Source: Cytobacillus stercorigallinarum (GTDB lineage: Bacteria; Bacillota; Bacilli; Bacillales; Cytobacillaceae). From it: DNA of 64,000 nt. The translations under genes and the position numbers were made by a program. This document shows positions 17,701 through 26,103 of the stretch, piece after piece (positions within the stretch are counted from its first letter, which is position 1; each line of letters opens with the position of its first letter). Where the stretch lies: contig NZ_JACSQT010000006.1 of NCBI RefSeq assembly GCF_014836495.1, positions 124,001-188,000 on the forward strand, written 5' to 3'. The notes beneath the pieces were generated by a model. That model did no database searches and was not told where the DNA came from. It was given only the letters and a program-made list of their open reading frames with translations.

Positions 17701-18252
17701 ATGTTAACCTATTTGGATATTGTCATTGCCCATTCAGAGGAACTCATCGGTATGAAAGCTGATCCAGCGGGTGTACTGTATTTTCATGTTCATAATCCAA
17801 TGATTAACTCAGGTAAAATGCTTGGTCTAGACGAGATAGAAAAAGAAATCTTGAAAAAGTTCAAGATGAAGGGATTATTATTAGGAGAAGAAAATGTTGT
17901 CCGTTTAATGGACAAGTCTTTAACAACAGGCGATTCGCCTATTATTTCTGCTGGCTTTAATAAAGATGGTTCTCTATCAAAGCGATCCAAGGTTGCTGAT
18001 AAAGCGGAATTTAATTATTTGCGACAATTCGTCAGAAATAAATATATTAAAACTGGTAACCAAATGACGGGTGGTCAAGTGGAGATTGCACCATATAAAC
18101 TGAAAGAACGGACGCCTTGTACATTTTGTTCTTTTAAATCGATCTGTCAATTCGATGAGTCATTAGAAACGAATACATTTAGATTATTAGATGAAAAACC
18201 GAGAGATGAAGTGTTATCACGAATAAGAGAGGAGGCAGAACAGGATGTCTAA
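14758..18252 (+). CDS. addB: AddB subunit of the AddAB helicase-nuclease
   Basis: This 1164-residue subunit works with AddA to resect double-strand breaks and prepare DNA for RecA. An N-terminal Walker-type loop GRSQTGKT is at 8-15. The C-terminal nuclease has the RecB-type motif RIIDYKS and an Fe-S cluster site formed by one distant Cys (HSCPFSHYAQYG) and the C-terminal CTFCSFKSIC set; all four cysteines are present. The length equals that of typical Bacillus AddB. It starts at ATG 14758 behind GAAGGTGA and overlaps addA by 8 bases, so the subunits are translationally coupled. In B. subtilis AddAB is also needed for efficient recombination after transformation. Confidence 0.96.
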   Translation: MTVKMLIGRSQTGKTEKMIGEIKQLMQDNPEGSPIIYIVPEQMTFQSEYKLASSKGLGGMIRTQVFSITRLAWRVLQETGGISRYHLSSIGTNMLIRKIIEEQKDELKIFQNAADKNGFIQQMERMLTEFKRYCVNPTEIEMRITQLQHDDNEKKVLAEKLHDLELIYSKFEAGIVDKYLDSEDYLQLLAEKANESAYLQEATVYIDGFHSFTPQEYRVIEALIRHCPNITIALTLDQPFDHETPNALHLFRQTGETYQTIREIAKQQKHQVEYELLSQVPPNRHESLRHLELNFEVRPTVPFSGEAPVVIAHAMNRRAEIEGIARKIRTLVRDEGLRYKDIAILMRNGHEYHDLITTVFNDYEIPLFIDRKKSMLHHPVVEFIRSSLDVLMSNWRYEPVFRTIKTEMLFPLNYSSPILREKMDRLENYVLSYGIQGSKWTKKERWTYRRIRGLEMTNTGQTDAERDIEEEVNQLRDMVAAPLLRLSRRMKKAETGREYAEALYLYLEETDIPAKIEKLQIETEERGELVRSREHNQAWNAVVELLDEYVEMLGSEQMTTERFATILDAGIEALQFSIVPPAMDQVIAADMERSRVADMKAAFIIGLNEGVLPAKFKEEGVLADDDREQLLSLGMKVAPLTKTRLLDEEFLAYKAFVTPSDYLFVSYPMANEEGKALIPSPFIKRIQDQFVQVKEEYLMSDPAELNEEGQIDYISHINTALTFLTSQLQLQKRNYAIYDMWWDTYNIYLQKPGWQEVTNKVLASLYYENKTEPLDEEISKALYGETIRASVSRMELFHSCPFSHYAQYGLRLRERQVFRLEAPDIGELFHAALKYITETVMHKNLQWSDMTREQCEILAKEAVELLAPKLQHEILLSSNRYFYIKRKLEQIISRASFIMGEHAKASGFTPVGLEMSFGPSGDWPSLSFPLKNGSQMELVGRIDRVDQAKDEKAGSYLRIIDYKSSEKDVNINEVYYGLSLQMLTYLDIVIAHSEELIGMKADPAGVLYFHVHNPMINSGKMLGLDEIEKEILKKFKMKGLLLGEENVVRLMDKSLTTGDSPIISAGFNKDGSLSKRSKVADKAEFNYLRQFVRNKYIKTGNQMTGGQVEIAPYKLKERTPCTFCSFKSICQFDESLETNTFRLLDEKPRDEVLSRIREEAEQDV

Positions 18253-21200
18253 ATCTATCATTCCAACAAAACCAGAGGGTCTTACTTGGACAGACGATCA
18301 ATGGAAAGCAATCCATGCGACAAATCAAGATATTCTCGTAGCCGCAGCAGCAGGATCGGGGAAAACCGCTGTACTAGTTGAAAGAATCATTACAAAAATA
18401 TTAAACACTGACAATCCGATGAATGTCGATGAACTCCTAGTTGTCACATTTACGAATGCTTCAGCAGCGGAAATGCGTCATAGAATTGGAGAAGCGCTAG
18501 AGAAGGCCATTCAAGCTGATCCACATTCCTATCATTTACGTAAACAATTAACTTTGCTCAATAAAGCATCCATCTCAACGTTGCATTCTTTCTGTTTAGA
18601 GGTAATAAAGAAATATTATTATTTAATCAATATAGACCCAGGATTTAGAATTGCAGATGAGACAGAAGCTCAATTATTAAGAGATGAAGTTTTAGATGAT
18701 TTATTTGAAGATGCATATGGTAAAGAAGATAACGAAGCATTTTATCACTTAGTGGATACATTCACAAACGATCGCAGTGATGTGGCACTCCAAGATATGA
18801 TTAGACAAATTTATGATTTTGCTCGAGCAAATCCGTCAATGGATGATTATTTGGACAAGATGATTGAAATGTACAATGTGACTCCTACTGCAAATATGGA
18901 AGATATTCCATTTGTCGGTTATCTCCTCTCGGATGTTCGCCTGCAATTACAAGGAGTGAGAAGTCTATTAGCCCACGGACTTGAGTTAACAAAGCAACCT
19001 GGGGGACCAGCGCCAAGAGCGGACAACTTTATCGCAGATATCCAACTAGTCGATATCTTAATTCAAGCGGCGGAGCATTCCTGGGAGACATTGTATGAGG
19101 CCATGCAGTCTTATAAATTTAAAACTTTAAAGGCTTGTAAAGGGGAAGAGTTTGAGCCAGAACTCATAGAAGAGTCGAAGAAAGTGCGAGATCAAGCGAA
19201 AGATGTCTTAAAGAAACTGAAAGAAGAGCTTTTCAGCCGGAAAGCCGAGTCTTTTTTAAGAGATATGTTAGAAATGAAGCCACATATTGCAGGATTAGCA
19301 CAATTAGTAAGAGCATTTGCAGAGCGGTTTGCAGCAGTTAAAACAGAAAAAGGATTAGTAGACTTCGCTGATTTAGAGCATTATTGTTTGGATATTCTGG
19401 GCGTTGTTGATCAATCTGATCAATTCATGCCTACTGATGCTGCCCTTGCTTATAAAAAACAATTTAAAGAAGTGCTAGTCGATGAATACCAAGATACGAA
19501 TATGGTACAAGAGGCAATTCTTCAACTAGTCACGAATGATAATGAGTTAGACGGAAACCTCTTTATGGTTGGAGATGTAAAACAATCGATTTATCGTTTC
19601 CGTTTAGCAGAACCGAACTTATTTTTAAACAAATATAATCGTTTCACGACTGACGGTGAAGCGACAGGCTTACGCATTGATTTGGCGAGAAATTTTCGCA
19701 GTAGAAAAGAAGTCCTACACGGAACGAATTTTATCTTTAAACAAATTATGGGAGAGAATGTAGGGGAGATTGTTTATGATGAAGCAGCTGAACTTGTTCC
19801 TGGAGCTGCTTATCCAGAAGAAGTGAAGCATCCGATTGAGTTAACGATGATTGATCTTGAAGATGAAGAAAATTCGGACCAACCTGATTCGTTCGAGGAA
19901 GAAGAGCTTGCGCAATCACAGTTAGAAGCAAGACTAATTGCGAAGAAAATTAAAGAATTAATGGCTAGCCATAAACAAGTGTACAATGCAAAGCTTAAGC
20001 AAGAGCAACCGATGAAGTATCGAGATGTTGTGATTTTATTGCGTTCAATGACATGGGCTCCACAAATGATAGAGGAATTAAAACAGCAAGGGATTCCTGT
20101 TTATGCTGATCTTTCACAAGGTTATTTTGATGCTACGGAAGTTTCCATTATGATGTCACTCTTAAAAGTGATAGATAATCCCTATCAAGATATTCCATTA
20201 GCCGCTGTATTGCGTTCACCAATTGTTGGTCTAACAGAGAATCAATTAGCGACCATTAGAGTTCCGCATCAAAATGGTGCTTTTTATGAAGCGGTTCAAC
20301 AATTTTGTTCTGAAGTTCAAACAGGAGATAAAGTTGACATTGCTGACAAGCTAAAGGCGTTTCTATTACAGTTAGAAAATTGGCGGCAAAAAGCCAGACA
20401 AGGGTCTTTATCTGATTTGATTTGGCAATTATATCGAGAAACTCGATTTTACGATTTTGCAGGAGGCATGCCTGGTGGAAAGCAACGCCAAGCTAATTTG
20501 CGCGCCTTATATGATCGGGCAAGACAATATGAAGCTACATCATTTAGAGGATTGTTTAGATTTTTGCGCTTTATTGAAAGAATGAGAGACAGAGGAGACG
20601 ATTTAGGGGCTGCTCGTGCCTTAGGAGAACAGGAAGACGTCGTACGTATCATGACCATTCATAAAAGTAAAGGTTTAGAGTTTCCATTTGTCTTTATGCC
20701 AGGGCTAGCGCGTAATTTTAATACCATGGATTTGAAGAAGTCTTTCTTGCTAGATAAGGATTTGGGTTTAGCGTATAAATATGTGAATGCAACGAAGCGG
20801 ATTTCTCTAACTTCATTACCACAGCTTGCCTTCAAACGTAAGAAAAAAATGGAGATGCTTGCTGAGGAAATGCGCGTGCTATATGTTGCTTTAACAAGAG
20901 CGAAGGAAAAGCTTTTCTTGATTGCTTCGCCGAAAAATATGGCTAAGAAGATGAAGGATTGGCAAAGGGTTTCTAGGAAGTCAGACTGGCTACTTGATGA
21001 TTTTACACGTGCTCAAAGTACAAGCTATCTAGATTGGATTGCACCTGCTATTATCCGACATCAAGATAGCGCTACTTTAGATACTAGTTTGAACCCGGTA
21101 GTAGCAGAAATTCATAAGCATCCATCTAGTTGGAAAGTTCAAATTGTCGCAAAAGAAGAAGCAAAGACGAATATTGATGAAAATCAAATGGAATCCGACC

Positions 21201-21982
21201 ATCTTTTAGAAAAAGTACAACAGGGAGAAAGGATCGATAAAAAATCTCGTTATTATGAAACGATTAAGCATCGTCTAGAATGGTCATATGCTTATCAATC
21301 AGCAATGAAATCAAGATCGAAACAGTCAGTCTCTGAAATAAAAAGGCAAAAAGAAATCTTTTCTCAAGAGGAAAGTGGACAAGAATTAGTTAAAGGTTTT
21401 CAGAAGCCCATTTTAAATCGACCGTTATTCATGCAAGAAAAGTCCATCACACCTGCTGAAAGAGGAACGGCCTTGCATACAGTGATGCAACACTTAGATT
21501 TACATGATACAGCAAATGAACAGCATATAATGGAAAAAGTAGAACATTTAGTGAAAAAAGAGCTGTTAACAGCTGAACAAGCTACGGTTATTGACCCAGC
21601 TTTGATTGTTGCCTTCCTTGAAAGTGACCTAGCTGAACGTATGAGAAAAGCAACGACTTTGCAAAGAGAAGTGCCGTTTAACCTTGCTTTGCCAGCTAGT
21701 GAAGTTTACTCCCATTGGGACCAGGAAGAAGATACGGTATTAGTACAAGGGATTATTGACTGTTTGTTTGAGGATCATAAGGGCCTTGTGATTGTGGATT
21801 ACAAATCAGATCGGATTACTGATCGTTATAGAGGCGGAATAGATGAAGCAGCGCCGATTTTAATTGACAGATACCGAGTTCAAATTGATCTATATACGAA
21901 AGCGGTCGAACAGATTACAAAAAGGAAAGTCGCAGAAAAGTACCTTTATTTCTTTGATGGCGGTTATTTCGTGCAAATATAA
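18245..21982 (+). CDS. addA: AddA subunit of the AddAB helicase-nuclease
   Basis: This 1245-residue protein is the UvrD-like 3'-5' helicase and nuclease partner of AddB. The order of motifs is canonical: motif I AAAGSGKTAVLVERI near residue 35, motif Ia TFTNASAAEM, motif II VLVDEYQDTN, motif III VGDVKQSIYRFR, motif V IMTIHKSKGLEFP and motif VI LYVALTRAKEKL. The C-terminal RecB-family nuclease carries GIIDCLFED and VIVDYKSDR. ATG 18245 lies in the end of addB behind GAGGAGG. A perfect bidirectional terminator separates it from the convergent gerP operon; sbcD does not follow as it does in B. subtilis. Confidence 0.96.
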   Translation: MSKSIIPTKPEGLTWTDDQWKAIHATNQDILVAAAAGSGKTAVLVERIITKILNTDNPMNVDELLVVTFTNASAAEMRHRIGEALEKAIQADPHSYHLRKQLTLLNKASISTLHSFCLEVIKKYYYLINIDPGFRIADETEAQLLRDEVLDDLFEDAYGKEDNEAFYHLVDTFTNDRSDVALQDMIRQIYDFARANPSMDDYLDKMIEMYNVTPTANMEDIPFVGYLLSDVRLQLQGVRSLLAHGLELTKQPGGPAPRADNFIADIQLVDILIQAAEHSWETLYEAMQSYKFKTLKACKGEEFEPELIEESKKVRDQAKDVLKKLKEELFSRKAESFLRDMLEMKPHIAGLAQLVRAFAERFAAVKTEKGLVDFADLEHYCLDILGVVDQSDQFMPTDAALAYKKQFKEVLVDEYQDTNMVQEAILQLVTNDNELDGNLFMVGDVKQSIYRFRLAEPNLFLNKYNRFTTDGEATGLRIDLARNFRSRKEVLHGTNFIFKQIMGENVGEIVYDEAAELVPGAAYPEEVKHPIELTMIDLEDEENSDQPDSFEEEELAQSQLEARLIAKKIKELMASHKQVYNAKLKQEQPMKYRDVVILLRSMTWAPQMIEELKQQGIPVYADLSQGYFDATEVSIMMSLLKVIDNPYQDIPLAAVLRSPIVGLTENQLATIRVPHQNGAFYEAVQQFCSEVQTGDKVDIADKLKAFLLQLENWRQKARQGSLSDLIWQLYRETRFYDFAGGMPGGKQRQANLRALYDRARQYEATSFRGLFRFLRFIERMRDRGDDLGAARALGEQEDVVRIMTIHKSKGLEFPFVFMPGLARNFNTMDLKKSFLLDKDLGLAYKYVNATKRISLTSLPQLAFKRKKKMEMLAEEMRVLYVALTRAKEKLFLIASPKNMAKKMKDWQRVSRKSDWLLDDFTRAQSTSYLDWIAPAIIRHQDSATLDTSLNPVVAEIHKHPSSWKVQIVAKEEAKTNIDENQMESDHLLEKVQQGERIDKKSRYYETIKHRLEWSYAYQSAMKSRSKQSVSEIKRQKEIFSQEESGQELVKGFQKPILNRPLFMQEKSITPAERGTALHTVMQHLDLHDTANEQHIMEKVEHLVKKELLTAEQATVIDPALIVAFLESDLAERMRKATTLQREVPFNLALPASEVYSHWDQEEDTVLVQGIIDCLFEDHKGLVIVDYKSDRITDRYRGGIDEAAPILIDRYRVQIDLYTKAVEQITKRKVAEKYLYFFDGGYFVQI

Positions 21983-22006
21983 AAAGAGGGCTGATGCCCT
22001 CTTTTT
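21981..22006. terminator. Bidirectional terminator between addA and gerPF
   Basis: An 11-bp perfect stem AAAAAGAGGGC / GCCCTCTTTTT with a 4-base loop overlaps the addA stop codon and can end transcription from both sides. Confidence 0.93.
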
Positions 22007-22015
22007 ATCATATTC

Positions 22016-22243
22016 TTATAAGTTGCCTACAGTTGGCTGATCCAATAAGTTTGCATCTAATACATTACTTGCGCTGAGCCCATTGTTTGTCATAATAAAC
22101 CCACCAGTGTTCAATGTTCCAGAACCAGTAGTAGATTTAGAGTTACTTTTTGGTGAGATATAAAGTGAATCGCCGAATTGAACAATTCCACCTGAAACAT
22201 TGATTATCTGGACAGGGCCAATAATTGCCGGCATAATAAACAC
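22016..22243 (-). CDS. gerPF: Spore germination protein GerPF
   Basis: This 75-residue protein is the last gene of the gerP operon. It starts MPAIIGPVQIINVSGG and has VQFGDSLYISPKS and SGSGTLNTGGF, closely parallel to GerPA in the same operon, as expected for this paralogous pair. GerP proteins are needed for germinants to pass the spore coat. The gene is 3 bases after gerPE. It lacks cysteines and membrane segments. Confidence 0.92.
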   Translation of the reverse strand: MFIMPAIIGPVQIINVSGGIVQFGDSLYISPKSNSKSTTGSGTLNTGGFIMTNNGLSASNVLDANLLDQPTVGNL

Positions 22244-22246
22244 CCT

Positions 22247-22621
22247 TTATTCTTCGTTTTTCACAAATTGCCTAAAATGTTTCACACGAGATTCCATACT
22301 AATATCTTTCGTATTACCAATATGAAGGACAGAGCTTGATGACACGCCTAAAATATCTATATTCTTCACTTTAATAATTGGTTTATGTTGAATATAGCAA
22401 GTTTGGATATTTTCTGTTATTTTCGGAATAAGAAGTTCCTCGCTATAGAGAGGATAAGCGCTGTAACTACCTTCACTATCATAAAAGATTTCAGCGTCTC
22501 GCTGCAGTGCCAATGCTCTGGAATATCCTTGGATATAAGATGTATCACCGATTTCAAAAATGGAGGAGAAGCCAAATGTGTCCACCTTAATCTGGTCTAC
22601 AACAGATGTTCTTTTAAACAT
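22247..22621 (-). CDS. gerPE: Spore germination protein GerPE
   Basis: This 124-residue protein begins MFKRTSVVDQIKVDTFGFSS and carries the GerP-type repeat idea twice: SSIFEIGDT and SSVLHIGNT. Both segments resemble the short SSxxxIGD motif found in GerPA, GerPB and GerPD. It is the fifth gene of the operon and follows gerPD after 4 bases. The product is a coat-associated protein involved in germinant permeability. Confidence 0.92.
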   Translation of the reverse strand: MFKRTSVVDQIKVDTFGFSSIFEIGDTSYIQGYSRALALQRDAEIFYDSEGSYSAYPLYSEELLIPKITENIQTCYIQHKPIIKVKNIDILGVSSSSVLHIGNTKDISMESRVKHFRQFVKNEE

Positions 22622-22625
22622 AGAA

Positions 22626-22802
22626 TTACTCCGGTGTTAGTGGTACAAATGGACCAATAATTAGTGATTCAGGTGGTGTATCAAAGGTGGAGGCAAGCTG
22701 GATGGTTTCTGCATCACCGACAATAAAAATGGATGAACTAGACACACCAATAATGCGCACGTCTCCCACACATAATTCGCGGTTATACACTTGGAAATTC
22801 AT
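22626..22802 (-). CDS. gerPD: Spore germination protein GerPD
   Basis: A 58-residue gene fills the gap between gerPC and gerPE and is easily overlooked because of its size. It starts MNFQVYNRELCVGDVRIIG, contains SSSSIFIVGDAETIQLAS and ends VPLTPE. ATG 22802 overlaps the gerPC stop in an ATGA arrangement, so it is translationally coupled. Its size and the GerP motif agree with GerPD of B. subtilis, and it completes the gerPABCDEF set. Confidence 0.93.
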   Translation of the reverse strand: MNFQVYNRELCVGDVRIIGVSSSSIFIVGDAETIQLASTFDTPPESLIIGPFVPLTPE

Positions 22803-23407
22803 TCTTTTTTCATCTCCTTCATATTCTCCGGTAAATGACTAAGAAAGGCATAGACACCATTTCGTATTTCCATTTTTAATGCTTCAATCACTTTTGCTTT
22901 CTCTTCTTCTTTGTCTAGATTGCGATTAGACTGCTGTTTCAAATAGTATTCTACACGACTAGAAAGCTGTTTTTTAATATCCTCTTTAATAAATTCTACA
23001 TAGGAGCTATCATTTGGCATTGCTAATTTTGCTTCTGCTTCTTCAACAATTTGTGGGAGCTCCCCTTCTATAAATGTTAATAATGCTGTTTCTATTTCCA
23101 TATTTCTTTTAAACAAATTTTTTGGAGAATAAGGTGTTTGTAATTCTTTTTGATCGACAGAGAAATCATCGATATCCTGCAAATCTGATGGATTTAAGCC
23201 GATGTTTAATGTCCCTTCCAATGTCTCCACTTTTAATTGGTCAAACTTGTATTCAATCCTGTCGATATGAATAGGCTGGCGATCATTTTGTGCCATTTCA
23301 TCTTTCATTTTTTTCATTGAAGATTCAAGCTTTTGAATCCGTTGTTCTTGCATTTGTACATATGCTTGTAGTTGTTGAAAATACGTGTAAAGATCATGAC
23401 TCATCAT
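22799..23407 (-). CDS. gerPC: Spore germination protein GerPC
   Basis: This protein of about 202 residues is the largest of the operon. Its first 45 residues form a coiled coil (YFQQLQAYVQMQEQRIQKLE), and the middle holds IEYKFDQLKVETLEGTLNIG, a segment typical of GerPC. The C-terminal part is helical and charged. I start it at ATG 23407 because AAAGGCGG lies just upstream; a TTG at 23425 is also in frame. GerPC has been proposed to organise the other GerP proteins in the inner coat. Confidence 0.9.
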   Translation of the reverse strand: MMSHDLYTYFQQLQAYVQMQEQRIQKLESSMKKMKDEMAQNDRQPIHIDRIEYKFDQLKVETLEGTLNIGLNPSDLQDIDDFSVDQKELQTPYSPKNLFKRNMEIETALLTFIEGELPQIVEEAEAKLAMPNDSSYVEFIKEDIKKQLSSRVEYYLKQQSNRNLDKEEEKAKVIEALKMEIRNGVYAFLSHLPENMKEMKKE

Positions 23408-23430
23408 CAATCGCCGCCTTTCCAATCTTG

Positions 23431-23664
23431 TTATGGTTTCGATGGAGCAGTTAAGGGAACGAGAGGTGTCCCTACTGTCGTCCCTTGAGCAATTGGCGTT
23501 TCTTCATATTCAGGTGCAGGTTCAGTAAACTCTCCTGTATTATACAAATGGGAAGATGGCTTAATAATACCTGCACTGCCAATTTGAAATACAGAAGAGT
23601 TTGAGACGCCGCCGATTTTAATTAACTGAATTGAAATAGATTGTTGAATATAATAGTTATTCAT
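23431..23664 (-). CDS. gerPB: Spore germination protein GerPB
   Basis: This 77-residue protein starts MNNYYIQQSISIQLIKIGG and carries the GerP motif SNSSVFQIGSAGII, followed by a proline-rich C-terminus. It is the second gene of the operon, 17 bases after gerPA and 23 bases before the gerPC start used here. Members of this set act together in the spore coat so that germinants reach their receptors. Confidence 0.92.
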   Translation of the reverse strand: MNNYYIQQSISIQLIKIGGVSNSSVFQIGSAGIIKPSSHLYNTGEFTEPAPEYEETPIAQGTTVGTPLVPLTAPSKP

Positions 23665-23681
23665 CGCTCATCACCTTAAAG

Positions 23682-23903
23682 TTATGCATTAAAGTAATTA
23701 CCTTGGTCGACGCTATCGTTATCATATGTGTTGGTTGTGCTATTGTAGTTTACAACATCCAACCCATCACCCGTATTAAACGAACCTGCGCCAGAAAATG
23801 TTTTGGCATTAGATAGAGGCATCACTTTATAAATATCACCAATGTTAAAAACGGAACTACTGCCTATAGAAATCACTTGAACAGCTCCAACAATTGCTGG
23901 CAT
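23682..23903 (-). CDS. gerPA: Spore germination protein GerPA
   Basis: This 73-residue protein opens the gerP operon. It starts MPAIVGAVQVISIGSSS and contains VFNIGDIYKVMPLSN and GAGSFNTGDG, the same frame as GerPF, its paralogue at the operon's other end. ATG 23903 follows AAAGGGTG. A sigma-K-type promoter lies about 67 bases upstream, which fits expression in the mother cell late in sporulation. Confidence 0.93.
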   Translation of the reverse strand: MPAIVGAVQVISIGSSSVFNIGDIYKVMPLSNAKTFSGAGSFNTGDGLDVVNYNSTTNTYDNDSVDQGNYFNA

Positions 23904-23969
23904 ATAAACACCCTTTACTTACACTAAAGTTTTAAAAACGGGCGAATGCCCTAATCATCTATTTATCAT

Positions 23970-23996
23970 TATCCTATGTGCCTAGTGTAATAGTGT
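23970..23996 (-). promoter_or_regulatory. Sigma-K-type promoter of the gerP operon
   Basis: On the minus strand CATAGGATA (23978-23970) matches the sigma-K -10 consensus CATANNNTA. An AC dinucleotide, the sigma-K -35 core, lies 16 bases upstream (23996-23995). B. subtilis gerP is known to be sigma-K dependent. Confidence 0.75.
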
Positions 23997-24103
23997 GAAG
24001 AAACTTTATGATGAGTGGTAAAAAATATAGATGTAAGACTGTTGAAATGCTAAAATAGTTATAATCAGAAAATTTTAATTATTTTTACGAGGAGTGATTT
24101 ACT

Positions 24104-25696
24104 ATGAAGGTACCATTAATATTAACTGAATTTCTAGATCGTGCAGTAAAGCTATATGGAGATAAAGAGGCCATTTATGGCGATACACTCACACTTACAT
24201 ATAATCAATTAAACAATAGGGTAAATCAATTATCACATGGGCTGAAAAGCATCGGTGTACAAAAGGGAGACCGCGTCGCTTATTTAGCGCCAAATACTGT
24301 CGAAATGCTTGAAGGGTTTTATGGGGTATATCAATTAAATGCAATAATGGTTCCTCTTAATATTCGTCTGCAGCCTAATGATTACGTTTTCATTTTAAAC
24401 CATAGTGAATCAAAAGTACTTTTCGTTGATCAAGAACTGTATAGATTGATACAACCAATAAAGGATCAGTTAGTAACAGTAGAAACCATTATTGTTCATG
24501 ATAAGAATGATGAAACAAATGAAATTGGTTATGACACTTGGTTAGCATCTTTTCCTGAAGAAAGCTTTCTTAGAGAAGAAATAGACGAAGAGGATGTATG
24601 CTCTTTGTTATATACGAGTGGAACAACAGGAGACCCAAAAGGTGTGATGCTTACTCACCGCAATAACTACTTACATGCGTTAAGTACGATGCATCATTTG
24701 CGTGTGAGTGATCAAGATACACTTATTCATGTGCTGCCAATGTTTCATGTTAACGGCTGGGGTTCTCCATTTTATTATACAGCGAATGGAGCAAAACAAA
24801 TATGTTTACGTAAAACGACACCCGAAGTCATCTTTCAAGCAATTGAAAGATATAAAGTATCTATCGTACATATGGCTCCGACCGTATTGAATAGTTTAAT
24901 GCAATACTATGATCAGCATCAGACAAAGTTCTCGCATGCTATTCGCGTAGTGATCGCAGGTTCTGCCCCACCACCAGCGTTTGTTTCTAAAGTGGAGGCT
25001 GAGATGGGCTGGAAGTTTATCCAAGTATATGGGATGACCGAATCTTCACCACTAAGCACGATATCTCAAATCAGATCTCATATCCAAATAAATGAAAAAG
25101 AAACGTATCGAATGAAGGCAAAAGCCGGTTATCAAATGATTGGTTCTCAAGTGAAAGTTGTGGATGAATATGGTGCAACAGTCGCAAATAATGGCAAAGA
25201 CATTGGTGAAGTGGTTGTGCGTAGTCATGGGGTAATGAAAGGTTACTGGAAAAATGAAAAAGCAACAGCAGAAACGATTCGTGATGGCTGGCTACATACA
25301 GGGGATATGGGAACGGTTGATCCATACGGCAACATAGACATTGTTGATCGGAAGAAAGATATTATCATTTCAGGTGGTGAAAATATATCTTCGATTGAAA
25401 TTGAAGGTGTATTATATGAACATCCTGCAATCCTCGAAGCAGCTGTTATTGCCGTACCACATGAGAAATGGGGAGAAACCCCACATGCCTTTATTGTTTT
25501 AAAGGAAGGCATGGAAGCAGTGAACGAAGAAGATATTATTGCTTTTACTCGTGAAAATATGGCACATTTTAAAGCGATTACGAGCGTAACATTTACAAAA
25601 GAACTACCAAAAACAGCTTCAGGGAAAATCCAAAAAATTCATTTGCGTAACGATTATTGGGCTACAAGTGGGAAAGATGGTAGATATGTCAATTGA
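24104..25696 (+). CDS. Fatty-acyl-CoA synthetase (AMP-forming)
   Basis: This 530-residue adenylate-forming enzyme activates a carboxylic acid with ATP and joins it to CoA. The phosphate-binding loop reads YTSGTTGDPKGVML near residue 170. Further motifs are YGMTESSP near 310, GWLHTGDMG and DRKKDIIISGGENIS at the hinge, and the catalytic lysine in PKTASGKIQK near the C-terminus. Its length suits medium- or long-chain acyl-CoA ligases, but specificity cannot be read from the motifs. It stands alone between gerP and the DUF418 gene, where B. subtilis has yisI/yisJ, so this position differs between the two genomes. ATG 24104 follows GAGGAGTGA. Confidence 0.9.
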   Translation: MKVPLILTEFLDRAVKLYGDKEAIYGDTLTLTYNQLNNRVNQLSHGLKSIGVQKGDRVAYLAPNTVEMLEGFYGVYQLNAIMVPLNIRLQPNDYVFILNHSESKVLFVDQELYRLIQPIKDQLVTVETIIVHDKNDETNEIGYDTWLASFPEESFLREEIDEEDVCSLLYTSGTTGDPKGVMLTHRNNYLHALSTMHHLRVSDQDTLIHVLPMFHVNGWGSPFYYTANGAKQICLRKTTPEVIFQAIERYKVSIVHMAPTVLNSLMQYYDQHQTKFSHAIRVVIAGSAPPPAFVSKVEAEMGWKFIQVYGMTESSPLSTISQIRSHIQINEKETYRMKAKAGYQMIGSQVKVVDEYGATVANNGKDIGEVVVRSHGVMKGYWKNEKATAETIRDGWLHTGDMGTVDPYGNIDIVDRKKDIIISGGENISSIEIEGVLYEHPAILEAAVIAVPHEKWGETPHAFIVLKEGMEAVNEEDIIAFTRENMAHFKAITSVTFTKELPKTASGKIQKIHLRNDYWATSGKDGRYVN

Positions 25697-25754
25697 AAAT
25701 TTGCTTTAAGCGAGCGCGCATGTTTTTTGTTTTATTTTAATAAAGAGAAGTATG

Positions 25755-25786
25755 AGCATATCTTTTAAGGCAAAGATATGCTTCTT
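25755..25786 (+). terminator. Terminator after the acyl-CoA synthetase gene
   Basis: An 11-bp perfect stem AGCATATCTTT / AAAGATATGCT with a 6-base loop is followed by TCTTTT. Confidence 0.8.
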
Positions 25787-26103
25787 TTCATGTTAGGTAA
25801 TGTACGTTAAGAAACTCTTTTTCTTTTGGTCTGCAAAAAAGTAGTAAGAGAAAATGATTAAATTCATAGTAGATAATATGCTATATTAAGGTAGTGTGTT
25901 GATGAATATTGGTATTAAAGGAAGAAATAGGTTGTGATTAACTCCTTTTTAGGTGGCTATACTTTTATGCTCTAACCAGTTTGTAGTAGAAATAGGTGAC
26001 CAATTGACAAATACCAGCCCGGCAATTGGAATAGGTTAGGGAGAAGAAGAGGAGGTAATAGGACGACTTAGAAACAGTAAAAACAATTTCTTAGGAGGAA
26101 TTT
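25787..26103. other. Intergenic region before the DUF418 gene
   Basis: I see no gene, RNA or repeat here beyond a purine-rich leader and the ribosome-binding site TAGGAGGAATT of the next gene. A Spo0E-like yisI, present near here in B. subtilis, is absent on both strands. Confidence 0.5.

Noticed and set aside
23939..23951. GGGC-ATTC-GCCC stem in the gerP leader as a true terminator
   Set aside because: The stem is only 4 bp, too short to stop transcription with confidence; kept only as a remark in a finding.
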